Program-made: the position numbers and the translations under genes | Notes under the pieces: generated by a model | Told to the model about the DNA's origin: nothing | The model's input: the letters and a program-made list of their open reading frames with translations, nothing else | The model's database searches: none | Part shown: in pieces, positions 22,060-33,440 of the stretch | Position numbering within the stretch: position 1 is the first letter of the stretch | Layout: each line of letters begins with the position of its first letter | Origin: Homalodisca vitripennis | Lineage: Eukaryota; Arthropoda; Insecta; Hemiptera; Cicadellidae | NCBI RefSeq assembly: GCF_021130785.1 | Contig: NC_060215.1 | Coordinates: 66,964,501 to 67,028,500, forward strand | Direction: 5' to 3' | DNA length: 64,000 bases

Positions 22060-25000
22060 GTTGTAATACTCTATTAAGAGATCCGAATGCATACCAGAAC
22101 GCACAGTCTGCCACAAATAAAGTCGACGAGCTGATGCTCATGGCAGAAGAGCTGCGTCCTGATATATTTGTTGTTTCTGAGCATGGCTTTACGGCTGATA
22201 CTGTTGCGATGTTCAGAATCAATAACTACGAATTGGCTAGCGTTTATAACCGAACTAACTACAAAGGGGGTGGCGTGGCAATCTTTGTCAAATATCGCCT
22301 AAGTTACCAGCCATTAAAAGTGGATTATAGTAGTGATCTAAACTTTGAAGTGGCTGGGGTAAAACTTGATCAAAAATCCATTGGAAAAATCACAGTAATT
22401 GGCCTATATAGATCTCCAAATGGGTGCGGCACCACATTTTTTGACAACTTTGAAACACCCCTAAATTTCTTTCATTCAAAATTATTGAAGTTTATCATCA
22501 TAGGTGACTTCAACATCGACGTTCTGAACTGCGCTAACCCCCTGGCCCAGCGGCTTCGCGATATCTTATCTTCTTTCGGTTTAACATGGTCCGTGAACTC
22601 ACCAACACGAGTTTCTGCCGCGTCGAGTACGGCCATCGACAACGTCATCACAAACATCCCAGACGTTTCGGTCTCTGTTCTGAACGCGGCCATCTCGGAT
22701 CACTTCGCCCAGGAAGCCATAATTACCCACACCAAACCAAAATTTGAACCTTCCTCCGTGAAAATAAAACGAGATTTAAAGTCTGCAAATGTTGATCTTT
22801 TCAACAATTGTCTCAGGAAGGAGTCGTGGTCATTCTTGGATTCTTTCAATCAAGTGGAGGAAGCCTTCAATGCATTTTTAAAGCGAGTAATTTTTCATTT
22901 AAATGTCACCTGCCCATTCAAAAATTTCAAAGAGCGTTTTCAAAGGAAAAGAGATACCTGGATTACCCAGGATATTCTCAAATCAAGAGAAAGGCTCAAG
23001 TTTTATCATTCGATATATGTAGAGACAGAAAACGAACAATTCAAAACTTTTTTTCGAAATTTCAAGCAAAATTATCGAAAAGAAATAAGGATGGCCAAGG
23101 CACGAGATGTCGAAACCAAACTGAGACAATCAGACAATTTTTCAAAAAACGCTTGGAACATTATAAAAAACAGCACAAAACAACAAAGTTTTTCAAAATT
23201 TTCAATTCCAACACTTAAAACAACAAATAAAATAATTGATGATCCGTTTGAAGTGGCAAGTGAATTTAACAACTTTTTTTCAACTGTGGCTGAACCAGAC
23301 GACTCATTTTCGGATAGCCTTCGCGATGATCCATTGACGAGACCGATCTCATCTATGGTTCTTTTTCCTGTGAGTGAGGTAGAGGTGGCCCGTATCGCGC
23401 GGGATTTGAGACCGAAAAAATCCAGTGACACCAATGGCATGTCTGTGTGGTTGCTCAGGGGTTGCTTCAAATACCTCTTGACTCCAATCACCCGACTGAT
23501 CAATCTTTCATTTGCTCAAGGCGTATTCCCGTCAGCATTGAAGATTGCCAAAGTTATACCAATTTTCAAAAAGGACGATGCTTGCATTCCAAGCAACTAT
23601 CGTCCAATTTCTATACTCCCAGTTTTCAGCAAAATTTTTGAAAAAGCTTTTCTCAAACAATTTGAACAATTTCTTGATCGTTACGAGGTTCTATGTCCCG
23701 AACAATTTGGGTTCAGAAAAAACAAGTCGACAATCGATGCTGTAACGAATCTCATTTACAATGTTGTCGAGGGCCTGGAGAGGCGAGAGCACGTGCTAAG
23801 CATATTCCTCGACCTCTCTAAAGCTTTTGACTGTGTGCATCATGCAACACTGTTGCACCAGTTGTGGTCAAGTGGTATTCGGGGACTGCCGCACGATTGG
23901 ATCTCGTCTTATTTAAAAGATAGAGAGCAGTGCGTGCAGATTGCGAGTGTCTTGTCAGGCAAAGTTAAAATGCCCTACGGTGTGTCCCACAGGGATCAAT
24001 ATTAGGGCCAGTCCTTTTTCTAATTTACGTCAACAGATTGAATTCTGCAATCCAGAATGGAAAATTGATTCAATATGCTGACGACACGACTCTCTGCATC
24101 AGATCAAAATCAAAAAACGAACTTGAAATGGAGTCATTCATTGAGTTGAATTCATGCATCGAATATTTCTCCAGAATCAATCTGAAAACAAACAGTTCAA
24201 AATCAAACGTCATACATTTTTGCCTTCGGCAACAACAAGAGCAAGGGCTTCGACCCGCGGTGATGGTGGACGATTTCCTTCTGGAAGAAACAGACTCCAT
24301 TAAGTTCCTTGGAATGTACCTTGATCGGGGGCTGACATGGGACGATCACATTGAAAACGTTTGCTCTAAGGTCGCTTCGGGAATTTATGTCCTGCGCAAT
24401 CTTGCAAAATTTTGTTCGTTGGATGTATTAAAAATGGCCTATTTCGGTCTGATACATCCACATTTGACATATGGCTTGAGATTGTGGGGAAGCTGTTCCA
24501 AATACAGATTTGAAAGAGTTTTCAGATCTCAAAAGAAAGCCGTAAGAATTCTTTCAAAATTAAACCCCAGAGAGTCGTGCAAATATGCCTTTAGGGAGCT
24601 TGGATTGCTGACCCTTCCCTGTCTCTATATTCTCGAGGTGGCCTTGTACTGCCGATTTAAATGCGAGTTGGTGCAGGGTAGGGATGTCCACCAATATGGG
24701 ACTAGAGGCAGGAATAACTTTCGAGTCGAACAGCACAGAACGGCAGCTTTCGAACACTTACCATCTCAAGTTGGAGTCGGACTAATCAATAGGCTCCCTG
24801 AAGGCATCAAACAACTCAATGAAACAAAAAATTCAAAACTCGACTAAAACATTTTCTTATGTCAAAGGCATTTTACTCAACTGATGAGTTCATGATGGGC
24901 CGCTGGGATGAAAATTTTTGAAATTAACAACCACGAAATCCCCGGTTCTGGTACATACAAGAATCGTATTGCATTGTATGTATTTACCTTGACCAATATC

Positions 25001-25107
25001 ATTTATCTGATGTACTTATCTACTTTATATAGTTACGTTGACGCATGCCATGCAATATTGTAATTGTTTCACGCAATAAAGGATATTATTATTATTATTA
25101 TTATTAT
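22060..25107 (+). mobile_element. Near-intact CR1/Jockey-type LINE with (ATT)n tail
   Basis: This runs from a 5'-truncated start just after the DD82E element to a polyadenylation-like CAATAAAGG at 25074 and an (ATT)n tail at 25084-25107. Its ORF2 occupies 22080-24847 and the 3' UTR about 240 bases. It is the best preserved retroelement in the window. The clade (CR1, L2 or Jockey) cannot be settled without alignment. Confidence 0.8.
22080..24847 (+). pseudogene. LINE ORF2 (endonuclease plus reverse transcriptase), one frameshift
   Basis: The frame is open upstream of ATG 22134 to at least 22080 (NAQSATNKVDEL), so the extreme N-terminus is truncated. Counted from ATG 22134, the endonuclease motifs SEHGF (15-19), GDFNID (124-129) and SDH (188-190) are intact. 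The reverse transcriptase shows RPKKSSDTNGMS, SNYRPISILPVFSKIFEK, EQFGFRKNKST and FLDLSKAFDCVHH (from about 558). A two-base GT duplication in GGTGTGTCCCACAGG near 23982 breaks the PYGVPQGSILGP motif and stops the first frame at 24005. The second frame carries YADDT (24077-24091), KFLGMYLDRGLTWDDHI and the C-terminal domain to TAA 24847. This one lesion is the only defect seen beyond the missing 5' end. Confidence 0.8.
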
Positions 25108-25249
25108 CCAAAGATTCAAATAACTGGATTTTATGGAAGTCAAATATAATTAAATACATTAATAAAGGGAACATTTTAAGATAAAGATTAAACAGTGGTA
25201 AGAATGGCATGTTTAATAAAAAAGGATTTGTAGCAGAGTTGTAGATAAA

Positions 25250-26080
25250 GTTAGTATTTAAAATTATAGAAATTTATTCGAGGTCGTGTGTGATAATCAC
25301 GTTGAGTTTGAATTCACCTATATCACATTTAGATTACGAATATTATAAATTAGAATTGGTGATAATTTTCCAGGTTGCCTTCAAACATTTCGAACGTGGA
25401 AATACGAGGCAAACAATTAGATTAAACATTGAAGATTATGATAAAATCTTACAATGTGTTGTACATAATTAAGAGGCTATAGATAGCCCCTTTAAAATCT
25501 TAATCCTTATACTATTTTTATTAATGATTCAGGTCTTTATTCTCTAATTTTAAGATTAAAAATTTCGTTACAAAAGAGGTTTTTCCTGTAATTACAAAAT
25601 ATGGAGAGTACAAATTCCAAAATTAAATTAAGCAATTACAAAATAAATTGAAAATATAAATATAATACTATTATAATTAAATTAAAATACTATTAAAATT
25701 CAATAAAAAAATTGAAGCTTAAATTTTTAAAAATAGATGTTATTTGTAAACAATTTTATGAAAGTAAGTTACACTATTTAGTACTTATTAAGAAAAATTT
25801 TATTTTTAATACGATTATTATGTTTTAAGAAAACAGAAAAGTAACGTTAAAAGGCGATCAAAAGAATTAGAAACAAGTATTTTGAGTTCGAAATTTAAGA
25901 GAGAATTAAAAATCCATACCTAATAAGTCTTTAGAATTAAAAGAAGGTATCTTTAATACTGGAAGCTTTTAGAAATAATCTTTAAAGTAATTTAGAGGCT
26001 CTTGAACTCAAAAAAGCTATTAATAAAATCATTGAAGAAAAAAACTTCAAAATATAATCAAATTTTAGGACTTTTTATTA
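25250..26080. other. Very AT-rich DNA without a supported gene
   Basis: Only short broken frames were found. It may be part of the same old element as the integrase relic that follows. Confidence 0.25.
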
Positions 26081-26460
26081 TTATGATAATTTTATTTCTA
26101 AAAGTTTATGATGATTACAGAAACATTGAATATCTCTTCAACATTCACAATGAACTGGTTTATTAAAAATTCGTTTTATACATTCTCTACAATATACAAA
26201 CTTTTTATTTTTACTATAATTCCAGTATATTCACTGAATTCCTAAATTCAGAAATTTCTTGATTTATTTACAATTATAGTATTTTTCTCTTCTAAACTGA
26301 TTTTTCCATTTTATCAAACAATGCTTTTTTATATCTATGATTACTATCCTTACAATAATTAGAGTAGAATAAATCGTATTTTTTCTTCTATGTTTAGAAG
26401 AATCTTTTAAATCTTTCAATGATTTACATATTATGCATTGCTTATAGTCTCCATTTATAT
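26080..26460 (-). pseudogene. Cysteine-pair-rich protein relic
   Basis: On the minus strand, CIICKSLKDLKDSSKHRRKN (about 26385-26445) and KKFVYCRECIKRIFNKPVHC (about 26150-26210) carry CxxC pairs like zinc-ribbon proteins. The frames are broken between them. It sits beside an integrase relic on the same strand, so it may be a gene of the same element. I cannot name a family. Confidence 0.25.
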
Positions 26461-26754
26461 AGAAACTTTTTTATAGTTTTGAATATTTACTCATATTCAT
26501 AGCAATTTTTGGGTATTTTTATATTATTTAATTATTTTCTACGTAAGTGACATGATTTGTGCTAATAATACGATATCAATTACAAAGATGTTTCTTTAGA
26601 CCAATTATTTATATATTTGTTTGATTTTCTATTATATATTAGTTTTGAATTCTAACATTCATTTATTTTAAATCGAACCTTTTCGTGAATTTCAGGATGA
26701 ATATACTTGAAAAATGTTTCGAATAATTCTTTTTCTACATCTTTATCTACAACA

Positions 26755-27010
26755 TTTGGCTCATTTGAATTGTGCTGTGAATTCTATTACTATAATGTTT
26801 ACCTCTGTTTTGAAGAATATCGATCCATTTTAAGTTTTTATTAATCTCAAAAATAATCTAAATCCTTCCATTTTGAGTTCTGTTATAGATTTCTACAATA
26901 CTATATTTTTCTTCATTTACAGTGTGATAAATGTTTATGTTGTATTTCCTCACAATTTCGTTAAATTCTTTATTTTAGAACTCTAAACCTTTATCTGTAT
27001 GTAAATTATT
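26755..27010 (-). pseudogene. Retroviral-type (rve) integrase core relic, Polinton-like
   Basis: Minus strand, one frame with two stops. TDKGLEF (about 26980-27000) matches the second catalytic aspartate motif TDNGTEF. NKEFNEIVRKYNINIYHT follows, then SIVEIYNRTQNGRI, matching the catalytic glutamate motif IVERFNRT, then WIDILQNRGKHYSN. The spacing (about 35 residues between D and E) fits DD35E integrases. The closest pattern I know is the integrase of Polinton/Maverick elements, although other rve integrases cannot be excluded. The part upstream of TDKG (27010-27330) is too decayed to read. Confidence 0.55.
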
Positions 27011-27399
27011 TGGGGGTTTACTATCGATTGTTATTGTAGTAGGGTAATAGGTACAAGATATCTTAGGTCGTTTAATTTATTAAAATCACATTTTTGGTTT
27101 TGAATTTCTGTATGATGATTTGTTAACAAAAATCTCCCAAATTAACAACTTTTATGTCGGTATTCAAAAAACTTGGATTGAATCACTAGATTGTTCAGTA
27201 ATTGTAGAAACAAGATCTATCCTTCAATTTTTTCGTAAATTTTGGAAATATCCGCTAATATTTACTTCGATTTCAAGATTTTTCATCAAAACTGCTTATA
27301 AACACGGTTAATTTTACTTTGGTTTTCTGTTGCACTCTTAAGTGGCATAGAACCACTGTATTCATATCCACTTATATGTATGTAAATAGGCGCGTGCTA

Positions 27400-27700
27400 G
27401 TGCGTAGATAAGGCAAAAGTTAATAAAACTAATTAAGTTATACTCTTTAATATTAACAAAAAGGCGTCTATTGCAAATTTGTAAAGTCAAATAACACAAG
27501 AAAACAATATAGTATGTTATGCAAAAGTTATTAGATATCAACTATTTGAACAACTTCATTAACTTCCAAAGGTATTTATTTCAACGAAATCCGTCAATGA
27601 ATAAGCGAGTAACTTTAAATGTATACTTGCTCAGCAAGTACTCGAACCCGGATATATCACTTGCCTGGTGAGTGCGCTACCACTACACCACAGAGACCTT
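27400..27700 (-). repeat. tRNA-derived SINE
   Basis: Read on the minus strand, the head contains box A-like TGGTGTAGTGGTAGCGC (27672-27690) and box B-like GGGTTCGAG (27641-27650), in the spacing of a tRNA gene. There is no matching 7-bp acceptor stem, so it is not a working tRNA. The body (ACGGATTTCGTTGA, then the TTTGCATAAC region) recurs at 46330-46600 without the tRNA head. Confidence 0.55.
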
Positions 27701-27845
27701 ACTTTTTTGCGATTCAATTATTTTGTGCCTTTTCTGTCACATATGTGTTTAAACAACCAAACTAACATATGATCAGATGACCAAATACCTGTCAAACGAC
27801 TTTTATTTACATTCGTAATTGAATCGTAAAAAGTAAGGGCTATGT

Positions 27846-27847
<2 letters not shown>

Positions 27848-27916
<69 letters not shown>
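27848..27916. repeat. (TA)n microsatellite
   Basis: Over 30 TA units. The apparent Ile-Tyr open frame over it is an artefact. Confidence 0.95.
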
Positions 27917-27919
27917 AGC

Positions 27920-29680
27920 ACTTATATCAATTCTTCTACATATCTTTTAGAGTTTACTTGGAAGTTCATCCTTGAAGCATCTTAAGAAATCTCTGCTTTC
28001 TAAAGATACAAAATCTATTATTGATTGCACAATTTCCGTACAACGTTTTTTCCATAAAGGACTCCGTACGATATACGTCATAGCATGATTGATATTTAAC
28101 GCAAGTTTTCCCATCTAGGTGTAGTTGTGTTATGGGGTTTATTCACATTACCTCACTCTCTGATTCTGATTCAGCCACTTGCTCTCGCGACTTTTCAAGG
28201 AAAGTTTTGCTACGCATTGAGGTAGCTAAATGAGGTAGGTAAATTAAAATTGACGTTACGAATTGAGAGTTTTACTTAATAATTTGTTATGATTGTTATC
28301 GTGTTTTTATGAGTGTATTATTAACATTGAAACGTGGTTATACGAGTATAACCATCATTTTGAAGCTTGTTAAGTTAAAATTTAATCGTTTTCTTCTTTA
28401 AAAATTTTCTGTCTGATAATCTGAACATAATTTATTAGTGCAAATAAGTGTTAATTACTGTTATATCTTTCATGTAGTAAAGCCAATATTTCGAATCTAC
28501 TGGCCGAGGTGTAAAAATAAACTTGACGACTTTCTATATATTTGTATATTAATCTAAAAGTAATTACAGAGTTGTACCATTGATGTATTGGAGTTTCAAT
28601 AACGAAGAATCCGTGCCTTGATATAAGAGTCATAAATCAGATTAGCTTTTGTTATTACATAGTAACTGAGTGTAAGAGTTTAGGTTATATTGTATTGCCT
28701 ACTTTGATTATTTAACATGCCTAATGTTCATTTTTGAGGTATCTAATTAGTCTACCATGAAGATAAAAACACAACCAGGTTTAAATGTCATCAGGATGTG
28801 CTATAATATTATTTCATTACAAGTTTGTTAATTTTTACATTAAGGTAATTATATTCCTGTATCAATACTTGTATATAGCATACAAGTTTTTACCAAAGTG
28901 ATTAAGTTTTTACAATTTCTAATTTTGTTTGATATTTGTGTTATAAAAGCGTGTGACTTTGTCAATATAATAATAATGCCATCTATGTGGCAATTTTAGC
29001 CTTGAACTACTTTGATGCCCCGTCATGGTGATGAACTAGGGGTAGCAGTCACATGATGTACACTATTAGTAGAATTTCGTACAAACTTAATTAATGTAAT
29101 AATATGGGTAAGGAAAAGATTATGAAATACAATACTTGACAAACTAGTTTCTTCCAGCCATATCTTAAAGGCAGGTTTATATTTCCTATTTTGCAAAAAA
29201 GGTTTAATAGGCATCGTTAAATTTGAACAATTCAGATTTAGAAATATTTATAGTTTAAAGGAAATCAAGAATTTACTAATTGAACAGTATTTTTATGATA
29301 TTTATGTATACTAAGGCACAAATTCAATTGAACCATATTATTATTATGTGTTGCATGTTTTACTGATACGACTGTGGGATGCTGTGAGCAAATTAGTATC
29401 AAAAACTTTCGTAATATGTAGTACGCACAACGCTATACTAAACGTATTACTGAATTACTATAGTGAAATAATTGCAAATCATACTCCATGATCTGACACA
29501 ATCTTTATAAGAATACTTGATTTCAGTAGCACAAATAGAATTTTTGTCTCGTGTATGGAAGGTAGTGTATTATCAATATAGGATTCAATGAGATACATAG
29601 TATTTAGTGCTTCAGTGCTAACGAATTGTTGAAAATAAGATTATTTATCTGTCAACTCGTTTTTAATTGGTATTCAATAT
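27920..29680. other. Intergenic DNA, no gene recognised
   Basis: No splice-bounded coding exon, transposase or LINE motif was found. A G+C-richer patch lies at 28150-28240. Confidence 0.3.
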
Positions 29681-29689
29681 AGATACTCG

Positions 29690-29960
29690 TATTTCCATGA
29701 GAAACTTATATTTTGCACATAAATTATAAACGATTAGTATGAACAAATACATATTTTAACAACTTATTAGCATTGAGAGACTAAAATTTAAGTTTTCGAA
29801 GAGAAACATATTGATTTGAGACGAGTTCCTACTTATACTGTAACACAGTTTTAAACTTTATCCCCATGTTAACTTGGGCTTGGATTTTAAAAGCGAAGCC
29901 TCGGCCATTTCACAGCCGGCAGCGTCTCAAGAAATGTGTTAGTCTTTTGCAAAATAAAAT
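29690..29960 (+). repeat. Dispersed repeat family X, copy 1
   Basis: Shared blocks with 30630-30900 and 42455-42665: AAATTATAAA, TTAGTA(T)...GAAC, TTAACAA..TT..GCATTGAGA, GTTCCT.TTTATA, ACACAGTTTTAAACTTTA, and a G+C-richer end including AGCGAAGCCT and CAGCCGGCAGC. No coding potential. Confidence 0.5.
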
Positions 29961-30629
29961 ATTTATGTAACATAGCCCTTGCTAGAGATATTTAATAGGT
30001 ATTTTTATCGACCGTTAATATCATATGGGGTCGGCTAACTCTTTCACATTCTCAGGAAATCTGGCAAACGAATTCCTCAATGATAATCTGGATATACAAC
30101 ATTTCACATTTATACTGTTTCACTATTATGCTGTATCACCGAAAATGAAACTGTGATAAAGAGCTGTGTAGCATTACAAATATATAAGAATTTAATATTA
30201 ATCGATTGTTCAAAGATGGAATTGAATTCCGTGTCTTGGATTCAGATGTTCATTAGTTATTTTATCGTTTTGTATCCAGGTGTGAATAGTAACATCAGTA
30301 GATGTTACTTATTTTTGAACAATCTGAATAGATCAATAAGACTTATTTTGCTAATGCTCAGAAATGAGTGGATATAATCATATAGGTATTTGTGAGAGAA
30401 CAAAATTAACAATATTTGTAAAGTGATTTAATAACTAATCATTAAATAATTTATGGGTTTCCTAGCGCTGATAAGCAAGCTATGACCGCTAAGTCGCAAG
30501 AGAGTTGTAGATTCATGCATACTGTCGTGGCTGCTATGACTGTCCCGTTCATTCTATAATTACTTCATACAAGAATAGAGAATGAGCTACCTTCCATCCT
30601 CATAATCTATATTCAGTATAGATTTTTCC

Positions 30630-30900
30630 AAAATAAACTATATTGAATATAAATTATAAAGGGTTAGTATATGAACAGATAACCGTATTTTTAACAATTT
30701 TTCGGCATTGAGATACTACAATCTAAATTTATATAGTAAAAGGTTTATGGATTTGATACGAATTTCTGTTTATAACACGCAAAATTGAGTCTCTTGTTAA
30801 AAACTGAACCTAAGATGCGCGGCTGTGGGCCATCTAACATGCCCTTTTAAAGCTAAGGCGTTGGTCATAGAACAAGCCAGCTCCCGCTACTTAGCATTCC
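30630..30900 (+). repeat. Dispersed repeat family X, copy 2
   Basis: It matches the copy at 29690 in block order: AAATTATAAAGGGTTAGTAT, TTTTTAACAATTTTTCGGCA, GAATTTCTGTTTATAACACG. It is preceded by TATATTCAGTATAGATT, matching 29670. Confidence 0.45.
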
Positions 30901-31439
30901 TTACTGTTGACGAGAAACGTCAGCCAGATAACAGATCTGAACATACATCGCGCGGGACTATTCCGTTCCACGCAGGCACTGTTAAGTATAATTTTGTATG
31001 ACTTACTTCTTTCAATTTAGTAATAATTTTTATGTTATGTTTGGTTGAAAGAAATTACTTAAATTCGTAATGTCTGGATTGGCAATGTTTAGTAGTAATA
31101 ATTTCTATGGTTTACAAAAGGAAACGATGGATAAATTTTAGCTAGGCAATGGATTCAGCCTTGTCGGAGGACATAAAAGATAAACATAAAGAGCCAGAAT
31201 GTGTTCAATTTAATGATGAATACTTGTTCTAGCAATTGCAATAAGGATTATTGCAATATTCTATTATAGATGTGGACTGTTAAATGGGTTTACTCAATTA
31301 AAGGAATTTTGGCTTGGCAGCAGTTATACTAGGTTAAAGAAAAGAACAGTTCCTTATACTTTTCTCATATAAATTAGTGTTTTTATACAAATACAAAATT
31401 GGCTTAAAAGTTTTACCAATCTCGACTCTGATATCTTAG

Positions 31440-31634
31440 CCCCATTCAGATTGCACCAAGTATTGAGTATTGAGGAGGGTATCAACGTATCGTTGGTGAG
31501 TGACGTCATGCACGCAGACTACCAGTTTTCGTCCAGCGTGCAAACATACCCTTGTCTCTTAACATCATAATAGCTATCTACTTCTCGAAATTACTTCACT
31601 ATGAGATTCGGTACTTTGAGAATCGTCTTTAGAG
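31440..31634 (+). promoter_or_regulatory. SLC19A: Candidate promoter and untranslated first exon of the SLC19A gene
   Basis: A G+C-richer island contains the full palindromic cAMP-response element TGACGTCA at 31501-31508. It ends in a strong donor AGAG/GTAAGT (exon end 31634). The next acceptor on this strand that leads into coding sequence is TGTTTTAG/CTCAGG at 33298, 16 bases before the transporter start codon. I infer a non-coding first exon spliced across 1.66 kb; the transcription start itself cannot be seen. Confidence 0.35.
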
Positions 31635-33314
31635 GTAAGTTATTGTTTTTGTTTAGATCCAGGTTTCAGTAAAACTTATTACAAGAAACATAGACGTAAC
31701 AGTCTATGAGCGAATGTTGGTATAGTATTTGTTTAATACTAATTTGCTATGCTATGGATTGTCCTAATTGTCAAGTGTTCAGATGCTAAAACAAGAAACA
31801 CAAGATTTCTGTTGCAGTGAACTAGTGACAAACGCGGAAATTTTAAAATTTTACTGAGTGCAAGGTTACTATTGTAACTTTACATCGATACAGAATTATA
31901 ATATTTTAATGAATGCAGCTTTTTATATTTTTAATACGTCACAAGACGGCATAGAGTTATTTTCCACTTTGCTAACATCGCAATGATTAAGTTTACTGCA
32001 CTTAGTTTATGTAACACTAATACCCTATACCCATTACCCATAAAGTAATAATTGTCCTGATTACACTACGAATGAACTTTGATCTAATATCTGAAAAGGT
32101 AATACCGAATCACATTATCTTCATGAGTTTAGTGTGTGACTGTCCTTCATTTAGACAACTGGTATATCCAGATTGCTCTTAATTGCCGAGTTTTGTAAGA
32201 TTATTAGTTCTGATGGTAGTAGAATACTAGATCTCGTTTACAATTTAAGGTTATGTAAAATTGTAGTTAGGTTGAGACGGTTTATATTAATTCTAACCTT
32301 AACATAACCACTCAACTTCATTAATTTTAAATCGTATTTTAGTTAAAAGAAAGTGGTAAGAACTCTTCTTTTTAAATAATTTTGTATTTATTGGTAACTA
32401 AGTTCTATTGAATGAAGAATTAGGTTATGTTGTCACAAGTAGGAAAATAGGTTAAATTTCAATACAGTTCAGTAAAACATCTTATAACGAAAACGTATAC
32501 AATAATCATATCTTTTCATTTGTATCATACTAATACAGATCCTGTTGTTGAACAAAATAGTTAAGAACAAGATAGATTAATTATTAAACAGGGTAAGTTA
32601 CTTATTCTTTACTGACTATCCAAAAATTAATAAAATGCTTATTTCTTACTGATATGATTTGATGGCAATTGTCCCAAATTCTTCCCCGATTTGCTACATC
32701 TCAAAGCAATTTTAAACGTTTAATTATTCTACCCCTCTCATTATCATAAACAGAATAAGCATTGAGATCTAGTTTTTTTTTTATGTAGTACCAACCAGAT
32801 TGCATTGTCCATATTTAGGAAGATTTATCAAAAGTATACTATATTTAACTAATGTCTCAATCACAAGTGAGCAAATCTCGTGTACACTTCCTAATACAGA
32901 ACATTGATTGTATGAAATTCGTCAGCAATGCTTGATATTCTCTGCAGGTACTTGCTGTTCCTGATTTTGAGTCATACATAATTTGAGCGTATCAACTTTG
33001 ATAGATAAATCTTTATAAATATAGTATATTTAAACTATTATTTGATTATTTTTAGTTCTATTGCTCCAGGGTAGCCTGTTAAACACGTGTATGTTTTAAA
33101 AATAAATTTTTATGTAATAAAATATGACAACTGTGCTATAATGCTGATGATACTTTTGTCTTTTACTGTTATGATTTTCCTATATGAAAGATTTCGTCTG
33201 AAGCCCCTGACAGTAATGTTATTTTGAATGTGTTTGAATTTGAACATGATAATATTTATGACCAGATATAGCCTAGAAACTGAATGTTATTGTTTTAGCT
33301 CAGGCTTATATACA

Positions 33315-33440
33315 ATGCAGCCATGGTGGTTACTTTCATTGAGAATCGGAGCCTTTGGGTTCCTAAAGGAATTCCGTCCCGAAGATCCTTATATTACACA
33401 GTACTTGGTGGGACCAATCATGAACCTAACTGAGCATCAG
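33315..33440 (+). CDS. SLC19A: SLC19A coding exon 1 (start codon, TM1)
   Basis: 42 codons beginning MQPWWLLSLRIGAFGFLKEF and continuing RPEDPYITQYLVGPIMNLTE. The R/P-E-P-[FY]-[IL]-[TI] block directly after TM1 and NLTE are signatures of this family. The acceptor TTTTAG is at 33293-33298 and the donor CAG/GTAATT after 33440; the intron phase is 0. The start is chosen because this Met precedes TM1 at the family's usual distance and lies 16 bases after the acceptor. An upstream in-frame Met at 33228 lies in intron sequence. Confidence 0.85.

Noticed and set aside
27640..27700. Possible functional tRNA gene
   Set aside because: A and B boxes are present but the acceptor stem does not pair and a SINE body is attached.
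27718..27921. Open frame with an Ile-Tyr repeat
   Set aside because: It is the translation of the (TA)n microsatellite.
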